Source of the DNA: Chelatococcus sp. YT9
Lineage (GTDB): Bacteria; Pseudomonadota; Alphaproteobacteria; Rhizobiales; Beijerinckiaceae
Length of the DNA: 64,000 bases
Reading direction: 5' to 3'
Assembly: GCF_018398315.1 (NCBI RefSeq)
Contig: NZ_JAHBRW010000002.1
Span: 852,637-916,636, forward strand
The notes below the pieces were generated by a model. It was not told where the DNA came from. It worked only from the letters and a program-made list of their open reading frames with translations, and searched no databases. Below, in pieces: positions 26,554-35,178 of this stretch (positions are counted from its first letter, which is position 1; the number at the start of each line of letters is the position of its first letter). The position numbers and the translations under genes are program-made.

Positions 26554-28332
26554 TTATGCGATCAATCGGGGCGGCTGCGGTCTGGAATGCAGTTTCGATT
26601 TCAGATCCGCCGCCAGCTCCTGAAGCCGCCGAGAGCCTATGCGGCTCGCGACGCGTTCTGCCGCGGCCATCTCGGTCTGCGCAGCGGCAGTATTGCCCGC
26701 CTCGGCCAAGCGGTGGGACAGTTCTAACCGGACGCGAGCCGCATGATACTCGATCCCAGCACTGGTCCAGAGTTGCCGGGCGAGCATCAGGAAAGGCATC
26801 GCCTCAGAGTTGCTCGCGAGCAGATAGCGCGCCTCATTGATCAACGCGTGGACCGCCGGCTGCGTCCAGCGCGCAGATTGGGCGCTAAGCTCGTCCAGGG
26901 CCATGGCAGCGGTATCCCTATAGCCAGCCATGGCGGCAATACGCGCCTTATGCGCAAGCAGAATGCCACGCCGTTGCAAGTGGTACCAGGTTGCGCCACC
27001 GAGCGCACCATCCAGGGCCGCCAAGGCCATGTCCACTTGGCCCGTCTCGGCGAGCAGCACTGCGTTTCCCGGTTCGGCATCCCAGCCCGCAGCATAAGCG
27101 GCAGCGTAGTCCTGACGCGCCGCGTCTAAATTGCCGATCATCGCGTGGACATCGCCACGCACCCGGTATCCATCGCCGATAGACCAGGATTCTTCCTCCG
27201 ACAACTTCGGCAGAGCCTGGTCAATCGCCACCAGCGCGCCGTGCAGATCGCGCTGCGCCCCCAGTATCTCGGCGCGGTGCAGGTCGCAGGTTCCTGGCAC
27301 AACCGCATAGCTCGCAGCGCACCAGCTGTCGAAACCTTCACTCCATTGGCGGGCTCGCGACCAGTCTGGATAAGTGCGGCAGCTCCACAGAATGTTGCAA
27401 TAAACGAGGCTTCCGAGTACTGGATCCACGTTGCTCGACAGCGCGATGGCCGCAGCGTGGTTCTGCTGGCTCACGCCCTTCTCGATATCGCCAAGCGAGA
27501 TATTGTAGAAGCCCATGTAGACCAAGGTAAGAGCGATCAGCCCCGAGTCGCCGCAGCCAATCGCGGCATTATGGGACTTGAGCGCCAGATCGAGTGCCTC
27601 CGCAGCATTGCCCGTGAAGATGGCCATCCGCGCTTTCATCCACAGCAGATAGGCGCTTGTGCGCGAGTCGTTGGTTTCGCCGAGAAGGGCTTCGGCCCGC
27701 GCCATCCACCCTGCGGCTGCGGCCGAAGCCGAGCGCTCCAGTTCAAGCTTGGCAATTGTCACGGCCGCCCTTGCGGCTAAGTTGGGGTTGCCTTCTGCGA
27801 CATGGGCGGCGAGGCCGCGAATTAGAACCGGTATCGCCGCGGCAGGGCGGCCCTGGCATTCGACAGCCAGCGCCCAGACCTCGATATCGGCCGCGCAAAG
27901 TTGCCCCTCCGCATCTAGGCTTTCGAGGATCATCGCAGCCCCGTGCCAGTCCTTCGCGCGCGCAAGCTCGAGCGCCCGGGCCCGAGTGGCCTCGCCCGCG
28001 TCGAAACTCGGTACAGCGGGACCAAGACTGGGCTCATCAATCGCAAAGCGATAGCCGTGCCTGACGTAGCTGCGGATCGCCTGTTCCAGGCCGCCCGCCG
28101 CGAGCGCGGCGCGGGCCAGGCTGACGGCACGCTGCAGCGAGGCTTCCGTGACGGTCAGGTCTGGCCAGAGGGCATCCATCAGCTCGTCCTTCGGCACCAC
28201 GCGGCCGGCGTTCCGGACGAGATACACCAAGAGGTCGAAGACGCGCGGCTGCACCTTCTGCACGGTTCCCCGCAAGGTGAGGGAGCGTGCATCTTCGTCC
28301 AGCTCAAAGAATCCGAAGCGGTGCAACATCAC
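26554..28332 (-). CDS. OmpR-type winged-helix regulator with TPR-like repeats
   Basis: A 592-residue cytoplasmic protein. Residues 1-105 form an OmpR/PhoB-type DNA-binding domain: RFGFFELDEDARSLTLRG, LLVYLVRNAGRVVPKDELMDALWP and the wing IRSYVRHGYRFAID. The remainder is helical, alanine-rich and repetitive, like tetratricopeptide arrays (for example LALKSHNAAIGCGDSGLIAL and RQDYAAAYAAGWDAEPGN). There is no receiver domain and no ATPase or membrane segment, so the signal is probably a protein or small molecule bound by the TPR array. It lies between the TRAP operon and the DUF4242 gene, all on the minus strand. Confidence 0.82.
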   Translation of the reverse strand: MMLHRFGFFELDEDARSLTLRGTVQKVQPRVFDLLVYLVRNAGRVVPKDELMDALWPDLTVTEASLQRAVSLARAALAAGGLEQAIRSYVRHGYRFAIDEPSLGPAVPSFDAGEATRARALELARAKDWHGAAMILESLDAEGQLCAADIEVWALAVECQGRPAAAIPVLIRGLAAHVAEGNPNLAARAAVTIAKLELERSASAAAAGWMARAEALLGETNDSRTSAYLLWMKARMAIFTGNAAEALDLALKSHNAAIGCGDSGLIALTLVYMGFYNISLGDIEKGVSQQNHAAAIALSSNVDPVLGSLVYCNILWSCRTYPDWSRARQWSEGFDSWCAASYAVVPGTCDLHRAEILGAQRDLHGALVAIDQALPKLSEEESWSIGDGYRVRGDVHAMIGNLDAARQDYAAAYAAGWDAEPGNAVLLAETGQVDMALAALDGALGGATWYHLQRRGILLAHKARIAAMAGYRDTAAMALDELSAQSARWTQPAVHALINEARYLLASNSEAMPFLMLARQLWTSAGIEYHAARVRLELSHRLAEAGNTAAAQTEMAAAERVASRIGSRRLQELAADLKSKLHSRPQPPRLIA

Positions 28333-28430
28333 GGTTCGTCTCCGAACAGCGCGGACAACAACCGATGATACGGCAACGATCAGCCACTGATAAGGACGCG
28401 CATCAGCCTCTATGTTCCACGACCGCTCTA

Positions 28431-29738
28431 CTACATCCCTGCGAGATGGCGCGGCAGCCAGAGCGCGAGATCGGGCCAGGCGAGCAGCATGGCGATCAAA
28501 ACGAACGGCGCCAGCAGGAACGGCAGGACGCCGCGATACATCGCGCCGAGGCTGACCTCCGGGGCCTGGGTGCGGATAACGAACAGGTTCATGCCGACTG
28601 GTGGATGGATCAGCCCGATCTCGACCACGATGACCAGCAGAACGCCGAACCAGATCGGATCGTAGCCCGTTGAGAGCACCAGCGGGAGCAGCACCGGTAC
28701 CGTCACCAGCACCATGCCGATACCTTCAAGGAAGCAGCCGAGGAAGACGTAGAAGACCACGAGCAGCAGCATGACCGCGAGTGGTGGCAGGCCGATCGCG
28801 TCGATGCTCCTGACCACGGATTGGGCCATGCCGGTCTGGACGACAAAGTAGGAGAAGATGGTCGACCCCAACACGATCAGGACGAGATTGGCAGTGATCC
28901 GCGTGGTTTCAGTGAAGGCCGTGCCGATATCGCCGGGCTTGAAGCCGCGCCGCAGCAATCCGAGCAGGAGCGCGCCGAAAGCGCCGACGGCGGCGGCCTC
29001 CGTGGGGCTGAACCAGCCGAGGTATATGCCGCCGAAAGTGACCGCGAACAGCAGAATGACATCCCAGATCGAGAGTACCAGGCGGAAGGACGCGGTGCGG
29101 CCTTCGGTGGGGACGCGGGGTGCTGCCCAAGGCCTGAGCCACACCCATATCGTGACGGTCGCTAGATACAGTACCGTCAGCACGAGCCCCGGGATGAGCG
29201 CGGCCGCGAACAGCTTGATGATCGATAGCTGTGCGATGATGCCGTAGATCATCAGGATCAGAGACGGCGGAATCAGGATGCCGAGCGTCCCGCCCGCCGC
29301 AACGGCACCGGCGGCCAAAGCAGGCGAATAGCCAGCCTTCAGCATCTGGGGGATCGAGATCCGGCTCATGGTCGCCGCTGTCGCCAGCGACGAGCCGCAG
29401 ACCGCGCCGAATCCCGCTGAGGCCCCCACTGCGGCCATCGCTAGTGAGCCGCGCATACCGGCAAAAACCGCATTGCTGGCGCGGAACAGATCGCCGGAGA
29501 GCCCGGCCATGGTGGCGAGCGCCCCCATCAGCGTGAACAGCGGCAGTACGGAGAGCGCATAGGCCGAGGACAGCTCGAGCGGCACTGCGCCGAAGACGAG
29601 CTGCGCCTTGGCGAAACCGTCGATGGCGGCATAGCCGACGAAGCCGACGAGGCCGAGGGCAACCGCGACGGGAATGCGGGCCAGGATCATTGCGACCAGC
29701 GCCGCCATGCCGATCAGACCGATCGAAATCGCGCTCAT
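28431..29738 (-). CDS. dctM: TRAP transporter large permease, DctM
   Basis: A 435-residue protein with about twelve hydrophobic helices. DctM hallmarks include ARIPVAVALGLVGFVG, PLFTLMGALATMAGL, GFGAVCGSSLATAATMSRI and PPSLILMIYGIIAQ. It is the sodium-coupled translocation subunit of a TRAP importer. Its ATG overlaps the dctQ stop by four bases. The transporter heads the downstream half of the ring-cleavage operon, so it probably imports an aromatic or related organic acid. Confidence 0.93.
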   Translation of the reverse strand: MSAISIGLIGMAALVAMILARIPVAVALGLVGFVGYAAIDGFAKAQLVFGAVPLELSSAYALSVLPLFTLMGALATMAGLSGDLFRASNAVFAGMRGSLAMAAVGASAGFGAVCGSSLATAATMSRISIPQMLKAGYSPALAAGAVAAGGTLGILIPPSLILMIYGIIAQLSIIKLFAAALIPGLVLTVLYLATVTIWVWLRPWAAPRVPTEGRTASFRLVLSIWDVILLFAVTFGGIYLGWFSPTEAAAVGAFGALLLGLLRRGFKPGDIGTAFTETTRITANLVLIVLGSTIFSYFVVQTGMAQSVVRSIDAIGLPPLAVMLLLVVFYVFLGCFLEGIGMVLVTVPVLLPLVLSTGYDPIWFGVLLVIVVEIGLIHPPVGMNLFVIRTQAPEVSLGAMYRGVLPFLLAPFVLIAMLLAWPDLALWLPRHLAGM

Positions 29739-30280
29739 GGGGTTGCCTCCTCGTGGCGTTGGGGGGAGGAAACCGGCGTCTCATCGCCGGGCTGACGCAG
29801 GACGTTCCTGATCTGGGAGCCGACCCGGCGCAGGACGACGAGTATGGACACGATAAGGGCTATCTCGATCGTCAGCAGCAAGGTCCAGATCGGCACCGGC
29901 AGATCGGGCTTCTGGTCGCCGAAGCGGTAGGCATCGGATAGGGGCTGCAGGAGCGTAGAGGCCAGCAGTGCAAGAAAAGCCAGCGTCGCGACTTCCCCGA
30001 TCAGAATCAGGAGCCGGAGACGGCGCGGGCCAAGCATGGCATCAAAGACGTCGACCTTGATCTGTTCGTCGCGCCGGAAGCACTCGGGCAAAGCGAGGAA
30101 CGCGACGAGAACCAGGGCGACCTCGACGAGATCGAGCGTGCCCTGGATCGGATGGCTGAAGAGAAGCCGCCCGCCGATGTCGAGCATCGTCCAAAACAGC
30201 ATCACCGCGAGCGCAAGTGCGCCGCCGATGGTGAGGAGCCGTGCCGGGTCGAAGCGACGGCCCGAGCCATCGGCACTCAT
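29735..30280 (-). CDS. dctQ: TRAP transporter small permease, DctQ
   Basis: A 181-residue protein with four hydrophobic helices and the DctQ-type region FSHPIQGTLDLVEVALVLVAFLAL followed by REDEQIKVDVFD-like sequence (here RRDEQIKVDVFDAML). It scaffolds the binding protein to DctM. Starts and stops overlap both flanking genes by four bases (ATGA). Confidence 0.9.
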   Translation of the reverse strand: MSADGSGRRFDPARLLTIGGALALAVMLFWTMLDIGGRLLFSHPIQGTLDLVEVALVLVAFLALPECFRRDEQIKVDVFDAMLGPRRLRLLILIGEVATLAFLALLASTLLQPLSDAYRFGDQKPDLPVPIWTLLLTIEIALIVSILVVLRRVGSQIRNVLRQPGDETPVSSPQRHEEATP

Positions 30281-31314
30281 TGCGCCCGGCCCACGGCTGC
30301 GCGGAGCCTGTCATAGAAATCGCGCGCCTTAACGTTCTTTGCCTCGGCCTTGGCCAGGAAGCTGGCGGTGATCGGGCTTGTCTTCTCCTCGAAGGCCGCG
30401 CGCTCGGCCGGGGTCAAATCGAGGATCTCGACCTTGGCTGCGCGCAGGTAAGCTTCGCCCTCATCCTCCGCCGCGTCATAGAGCGCGCCGATACGACGCG
30501 CGGCCTCAGGGCCGGTCGTCTCGTCGATCAGTTTGCGCAAATCCTCCGGCAACGACTTATAGCGTTCCGCGTTCATTACCAGCGCGAAGGTGCCAGCTGA
30601 TGCTTTGACCGGCGTCACCGATTTGATGCTCTCGGCCATCTGGAAGGATTTCGCCGCCTCGTAGTTGAACAGCATCCCGCCGATCGTGCCCTTGGCAAGT
30701 GCGTCCGCAAGCTCCGCTGGCGTCACCGCCGCGGGACTGCCGCCCCAAGCCTCGATGATCGCAGAGGCGATAGGCCCGTTGTGCCGGATGCGCATGCCGC
30801 GCATCGCGGTGGGATCGCGCACTGCGCCCTTGTTGGAGAACAGGCTCACCGTCGGGGTGGCGATGAAATAGAGCAGCTTCGTGCCCTCATGCTCCGCGGC
30901 GAGGTCGGCAGCCATTTCTGTCACGATCGCGGAGGCCTCCGCAGTGCTGATCGCCTTGGCGGCGGCCCCTTCGCCCCGGTTGAAGACGTAGGGAAGCTGG
31001 GTCAGTTCGGTCAGCGGAAAGCGACCGGGCAGCGCGCCGTGCAGGAAGAAGGCGATATCGGCGACGCCGGTCCGGGCGAGGTCGTATTGCCGCGGCATCG
31101 GCCCCATCTGCGCGGCCGGGAAGATCGTCAGCTTGAGCCGTCCGTCCGACCGCTTCGCCAGATCCTCTCCCCATTCCTCCAGTTTCTTGTGCAACTGGTG
31201 GTTTGGCGGCAGGTAATGCGTGACCTTAAGCTCGATCGGCTGCGCCAATACTGCCCCAGACAGGAAAAGGCTGAAGAGAACGCCCAACACGGCGCTCGCC
31301 GCTCCTCTTATCAT
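30277..31314 (-). CDS. dctP: TRAP transporter substrate-binding protein, DctP
   Basis: A 345-residue periplasmic binding protein with a signal peptide ending VLAQP. DctP features are LKVTHYLPPNHQLHKKLEEWGEDL (in part LKVTHYLPPNHQ), LTIFPAAQMG and the carboxylate-binding arginine in TAMRGMRIRHNG. The conserved arginine implies an organic-acid ligand. It lies 33 bases downstream of the flavin hydroxylase gene and is presumably co-transcribed. Confidence 0.9.
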   Translation of the reverse strand: MIRGAASAVLGVLFSLFLSGAVLAQPIELKVTHYLPPNHQLHKKLEEWGEDLAKRSDGRLKLTIFPAAQMGPMPRQYDLARTGVADIAFFLHGALPGRFPLTELTQLPYVFNRGEGAAAKAISTAEASAIVTEMAADLAAEHEGTKLLYFIATPTVSLFSNKGAVRDPTAMRGMRIRHNGPIASAIIEAWGGSPAAVTPAELADALAKGTIGGMLFNYEAAKSFQMAESIKSVTPVKASAGTFALVMNAERYKSLPEDLRKLIDETTGPEAARRIGALYDAAEDEGEAYLRAAKVEILDLTPAERAAFEEKTSPITASFLAKAEAKNVKARDFYDRLRAAVGRAQ

Positions 31315-31347
31315 CCGTTTTCTCCCCGTTCGTTTTGTCGTTGGGTC

Positions 31348-33009
31348 TCAAGCTGCGGTCACGGCTTCCTGCGTGACAGGTTCCTCTTCGCGTGTGCCGG
31401 TCACATGGGCGAGCAGTCTCGCGGCATCCGCCGGCAAGACATCGCCGCGCCAGGCGACATGTTGGTCGGGCCGGATCAGCGCGAAGCGCGCGCCGTAGCG
31501 TGCAGGCAGGCGCGGATCGCCCGGAACGAGAACCGTCAGTGGAATACGGAGCGCCTCGGCCGCGGCGGCGAATTCCACCGTTTGACCCGCCTCGCCAGCC
31601 GTGACGAGCAGCGTGAAGCCCTGGCCAAAATGATCATAGAGCGAGGAGCCGTCCGCCAGCCACAGATGCGGCGCGAGACAGCCGGGGTGGGCCGAAGGCA
31701 CATAGAGCATAAAGTGCTCCGCGGGTGGCTCGCTGCCATCGGGGACTATGATTGGCGAATCCTTGTAGCGCGAGCCCAGCACGATGCCGAGCGTACGGAA
31801 TTCACGCTGCTTTGTCGCTTCGATGATCTCGCCGACCTCGCGGCGGGTCGCCTCGCCGAGGACGCCGAGATCCTCCAGACCAGGCCGAACGAGCTGGTTG
31901 CCGAGCACCCCGTAATTGATCACCGCCTCGGCGATGGTGCGCTCGTGCACCGCGCGCCGCTCGGCCTCATAGCTCGCCAGCAATTCCCGCCCGCCCCAGC
32001 CCTGGAGCACCGCCGCGAGCTTCCAGCCGAGATCGACCGCATCGCCGATGCCCATGTTCATGCCGAAGCCGCCGAAGGGCGGATGGAGATGGCAGGCGTC
32101 GCCGGCCAGGAAGACGCGACCTTTCGCGTAGCGATCCGCGACCAGCTTGTGGGCGACCCACGGATCTTTGCCAACGATCTCGATGGCGAGGTCATGAAGG
32201 CCCGTGCCCTGACGGATTAGCACGACCGGGTCGACGCTTGCCGGATCGACATCGTTCGCGAGCTTGGTGACCATGAAGAACCACAAGCCCTCGCCGTCCA
32301 TCGGGCCGAGCAGCGAGGGCAGTTCCTCGTTGACCATCCAGTACATGATGGCGTCGCCATGCTCGTGGCGGCGGTCGAGGTCAGGCGCCCGGAAAATAAT
32401 ATTGTAGTTGCGCGAAAAGGCTCTCTCGCCGGTCATCACCGCGCCAATCGCCTCGCGCACCAGGCTGCGCGCGCCATCGGCTCCGATCAGATAAGCGCTC
32501 CGGATCCGATCGACCTGCCCCGTCGTGAGCTGCCTGAGCTCGCTCGCCACACCGCCGGCGTCTTGTTCGAAGGCAGTGAGCTCAGTGCTGAAGCGGATCG
32601 TCACGCCCTGCAGCGAAGCGGCATGCTCGCGCAGAACCTCTTCCAGCACATATTGCGGCACCCATTGTGCCGATTCCGAATAGAGGTCGTTGCGTTCCGG
32701 GCTGCCGTTCAGTGCGTTCTCGAAGCGCGCAAGCCGCGGCCCCGTCATTCGAGTGGCGAAGACGACGTTGGACGGGTAGTCGCGTGGCATCGGCGAAGCC
32801 TCGCGCAGCCTGTCAGCGATGCCCCAGCGGCGCAGGTGTTCGCGCGTCCGAACATTCGTCGTCTTAGCGCGGGGCGCGTAGCCGACGCGGTCGTTGCGCT
32901 CGACCACGAGGCAGCTTATGCCGCGGCGCCCCAGCTCGATCGCCGCGGCGAGGCCGACCGGGCCGGCGCCAGCGATCAGCACGTCGATATCGTGGCCGGT
33001 TTCCTTCAC
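31348..33009 (-). CDS. FAD-dependent aromatic hydroxylase (MhpA/PheA-like)
   Basis: A 553-residue class A flavoprotein monooxygenase. The FAD motif VLIAGAGPVGLAAAIELGRRG is at residues 10-30 (GAGPVGLAAA is diagnostic), the DG motif YLIGADGARSLVR in the middle, and the second FAD motif VFLAGDACHLHPPFGGFGMN follows. The C-terminal thioredoxin-like domain is present, as in phenol and 3-(3-hydroxyphenyl)propionate hydroxylases. It should hydroxylate a phenolic acid, preparing a catechol-type diol for the VOC dioxygenase encoded upstream in the operon. Exact substrate unknown. Confidence 0.88.
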   Translation of the reverse strand: MKETGHDIDVLIAGAGPVGLAAAIELGRRGISCLVVERNDRVGYAPRAKTTNVRTREHLRRWGIADRLREASPMPRDYPSNVVFATRMTGPRLARFENALNGSPERNDLYSESAQWVPQYVLEEVLREHAASLQGVTIRFSTELTAFEQDAGGVASELRQLTTGQVDRIRSAYLIGADGARSLVREAIGAVMTGERAFSRNYNIIFRAPDLDRRHEHGDAIMYWMVNEELPSLLGPMDGEGLWFFMVTKLANDVDPASVDPVVLIRQGTGLHDLAIEIVGKDPWVAHKLVADRYAKGRVFLAGDACHLHPPFGGFGMNMGIGDAVDLGWKLAAVLQGWGGRELLASYEAERRAVHERTIAEAVINYGVLGNQLVRPGLEDLGVLGEATRREVGEIIEATKQREFRTLGIVLGSRYKDSPIIVPDGSEPPAEHFMLYVPSAHPGCLAPHLWLADGSSLYDHFGQGFTLLVTAGEAGQTVEFAAAAEALRIPLTVLVPGDPRLPARYGARFALIRPDQHVAWRGDVLPADAARLLAHVTGTREEEPVTQEAVTAA

Positions 33010-33038
33010 CTCGCGTCCCTCTCGTCTTTCATCGGCGC

Positions 33039-33923
33039 TCAGGCGGCGGCTCGCACGTCATTTTCCTGGGCAATGGGATTGAGCAGCAGGCCGACACCCT
33101 CGACCTCCACCTCGCAGACATCCCCCGGCTTCATGAAGAGCGGCGGCTTACGCGCGACGCCGACGCCGGCCGGCGTGCCGGTGACGATGACGTCACCCGG
33201 CTCCAGCGTAATTGCCTCGCTGATGATGGCGACAAGGCTCGCGACGTCGAAGACCATGCTGTCGGTCGAGGCGCTCTGCACGGTCTTTCCGTTGAGGCGG
33301 GTCTCGAGCTTCAGCCCTGTGGCGCCCGGGGGTAATTCGTCGGCCGTGACGAGCGCCGGCCCGAAAGCACCGGTGCCGTCGAAATTCTTGCCGACGGTCC
33401 ATTGCGGAGCCTTGAACTGGTATTCGCGGACCGAGCCTTCGTTGAAGACCGAATAGCCTACGATATAATCGAGCGCTCTGGCCTTCGGCACATGCTTGGC
33501 GCGCCGGCCGATTACCGCCGCGATCTCGCCCTCGTAATCGAGCTGGTCGGAGAGATTGGGGCGGATCATCGGGGCGCGATGGCCGATCAGCGTTGTCGCG
33601 AAGCGGCCGAACAGCGTCGGATAATCCGGCTGCTTGAATCCGCTTTCCGCCGAATGGTCTGCATAGTTCAGGCCAACGCAGAGGATCTTCCCCGGCCGTG
33701 GCAGCACCGGCAAAAAGGTGATGTGTTCCGGATCAACCAGCGCCGATGAAGGCGCCTTATCGAGCGCGGCGACGACGGAAGCGCGAGCCGCATCTCCACC
33801 TTCGACGAAGGCGAGCATGGACGCAGGCAGGCCGGAACCAGCTTCCGAGAGATCGATGAGGTCTTGACCGCGATAGGCCGCAAGCCGGGCCTTGCCGTCG
33901 CGAAGAATGGTGGCGAGACGCAT
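33039..33923 (-). CDS. Fumarylacetoacetate hydrolase family protein
   Basis: A 294-residue FAH-fold enzyme. ILCVGLNYADHSAESG carries the catalytic histidine region, LDYEGEIAAVIGR the metal-binding glutamates, and DVIVTGTPAGVG the typical C-terminal loop. Members hydrolyse or decarboxylate acylpyruvates, including products of extradiol ring cleavage. Here it probably acts after the VOC dioxygenase. It is 29 bases upstream of the hydroxylase gene in the same operon. Confidence 0.9.
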   Translation of the reverse strand: MRLATILRDGKARLAAYRGQDLIDLSEAGSGLPASMLAFVEGGDAARASVVAALDKAPSSALVDPEHITFLPVLPRPGKILCVGLNYADHSAESGFKQPDYPTLFGRFATTLIGHRAPMIRPNLSDQLDYEGEIAAVIGRRAKHVPKARALDYIVGYSVFNEGSVREYQFKAPQWTVGKNFDGTGAFGPALVTADELPPGATGLKLETRLNGKTVQSASTDSMVFDVASLVAIISEAITLEPGDVIVTGTPAGVGVARKPPLFMKPGDVCEVEVEGVGLLLNPIAQENDVRAAA

Positions 33924-33990
33924 GAAAGCTCTCCTTCAAACTGGATAAAGGGCGCCGGCCGCCGCTGTGGCCGGTCTCGATCGGTCCGGC

Positions 33991-34419
33991 TCAGGCTTCG
34001 CCGAAGAGCACGGAGAGGCGCCGCTCCGCGAAGCGCCAGGCTCCGTCAGGCTCCTTGCGGTACCGGTCGGCGTATTCGCAAACCAGGAAAGGCGCAGCCG
34101 AGCCCAGGCCCGGCCCGTCATGGCGATAGAGTGTCAGCACGACGCAGCCGCGAGCGGCATCCGGCGCGACCGGCTCGAGCAGGATATTGCTCTGGACATG
34201 GCGCGAACGGCGATCGCGCATCGCCGCGCGCTCCGCACCCCAGGCGGCGATCGCAGCCCGCCCGATCTTGTCCGGGCCCACCCCATAGAGCGTCGCATCC
34301 TGCGTGAAGAGCTCGCCGATGCGATCAGACTCGCCATGGTCGATCAGCCAGGCATGGCGCTGGATCAGATCCTCGATCGCCGCGCGATCTTCGAGAGTGA
34401 GTTGGGACGTCATCGCCAC
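33991..34419 (-). CDS. SnoaL-like / NTF2-superfamily protein
   Basis: A 142-residue protein with LTLEDRAAIEDLIQRHAWLIDHGESDRIGELFTQDATLY, the beginning of an NTF2-like alpha+beta cone (core: AIEDLIQRHAWLID), and a later WRFAERRLSVLFGE ending. Such proteins act as small isomerases, dehydratases or auxiliary subunits in ring degradation; no catalytic residues can be assigned with confidence. Lies between the VOC dioxygenase and FAH genes. Confidence 0.8.
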   Translation of the reverse strand: MAMTSQLTLEDRAAIEDLIQRHAWLIDHGESDRIGELFTQDATLYGVGPDKIGRAAIAAWGAERAAMRDRRSRHVQSNILLEPVAPDAARGCVVLTLYRHDGPGLGSAAPFLVCEYADRYRKEPDGAWRFAERRLSVLFGEA

Positions 34420-34436
34420 CGACCTCAGCTCGGCCG

Positions 34437-35018
34437 TCAGGCTGGGAGCCCGATATCGGGAGGTGCGCCCGTCGGCTGGAAATCGCCCCTGCGCATCCCG
34501 ACATGCAGGGTTTCGAAGTCCGCCCCGCCCTCATGAGCTTGGTAGACGCGCTCGGGGTCGAAAAAGGTCCCGATCGGATTGGTCCTGAAGTCCTCGGATG
34601 TCCGCATCCACTCGCTGGACTGTTTCCAGTCGCCATAGCTGTCGCATTGCAGCTCGACGAAATTGTCTTCGGGATCGCGATAATAGATCGAGATGGTCAT
34701 GCCATGGTCGAGGCAGAACGCCGGCAGGATGCCCTCGTCGCGCAGCCTCGCATAGGACGACATCAGGTCGTCGAAGCTCTCATACTCGAAGGCGCTGTGG
34801 TGCATGCCGTTATGGTTGCGCTTGTTGGGGTCGTCACCGAGCCCGGGCGCCGACAGGAAGGCTACCCTATGATTGGCCTCGTCATTCGTCGTCCAGGCGT
34901 TGTTCGCGTCCTGGAAATTCGGCGTGGCGCCAACTACTCGTCCATACCAGGCAACCATTTCCGCGAGCCGGCTGGTCTTGAACGTGACGTGATGAAAGGC
35001 GGGCTTGATGATGTCCAT
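34437..35018 (-). CDS. VOC-family extradiol dioxygenase-like protein
   Basis: A 193-residue vicinal-oxygen-chelate protein. The likely iron ligands of a 2-His-1-carboxylate site are His10 (AFHHVTFK), His73/74 (GMHHSAFEYE) and Glu122 (NFVELQCD), the pattern of catechol 2,3-dioxygenases. The IYYRDPEDN motif supports this. It would cleave a catechol ring made by the operon's hydroxylase. It is the first gene of the operon and is transcribed away from the LysR gene. Confidence 0.85.
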   Translation of the reverse strand: MDIIKPAFHHVTFKTSRLAEMVAWYGRVVGATPNFQDANNAWTTNDEANHRVAFLSAPGLGDDPNKRNHNGMHHSAFEYESFDDLMSSYARLRDEGILPAFCLDHGMTISIYYRDPEDNFVELQCDSYGDWKQSSEWMRTSEDFRTNPIGTFFDPERVYQAHEGGADFETLHVGMRRGDFQPTGAPPDIGLPA

Positions 35019-35127
35019 GCGTTCCTCCTGCGGTGCCGTTCTTCCCGAGGAGGGCGCGGCGCCTGCGTTTTCGATGGAAAAGAGCTATCGGACAGAGCTA
35101 TACCTGAATAGATGATAAGAATGCCGA

Positions 35128-35150
35128 AGTGATACTCGTTTGATATCGCT
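35128..35150. promoter_or_regulatory. Candidate LysR-binding dyad
   Basis: AGTGATA (35128-35134) and TATCGCT (35144-35150) form an inverted repeat with one mismatch and a nine-base spacer, and the T-N11-A spacing is met. It lies 28 bases upstream of the LysR GTG and about 110 bases upstream of the divergent VOC gene, so it could serve both autoregulation and activation. Confidence 0.45.
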
Positions 35151-35178
35151 TGAGGCTTGTCGCGGAGGAGACGCGGGG

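Noticed and set aside
30781-32220. 479-codon plus-strand frame across the TRAP binding protein and flavin hydroxylase genes
   Set aside because: It spans two well-supported minus-strand genes and their gap, and shows arginine-rich shadow composition.
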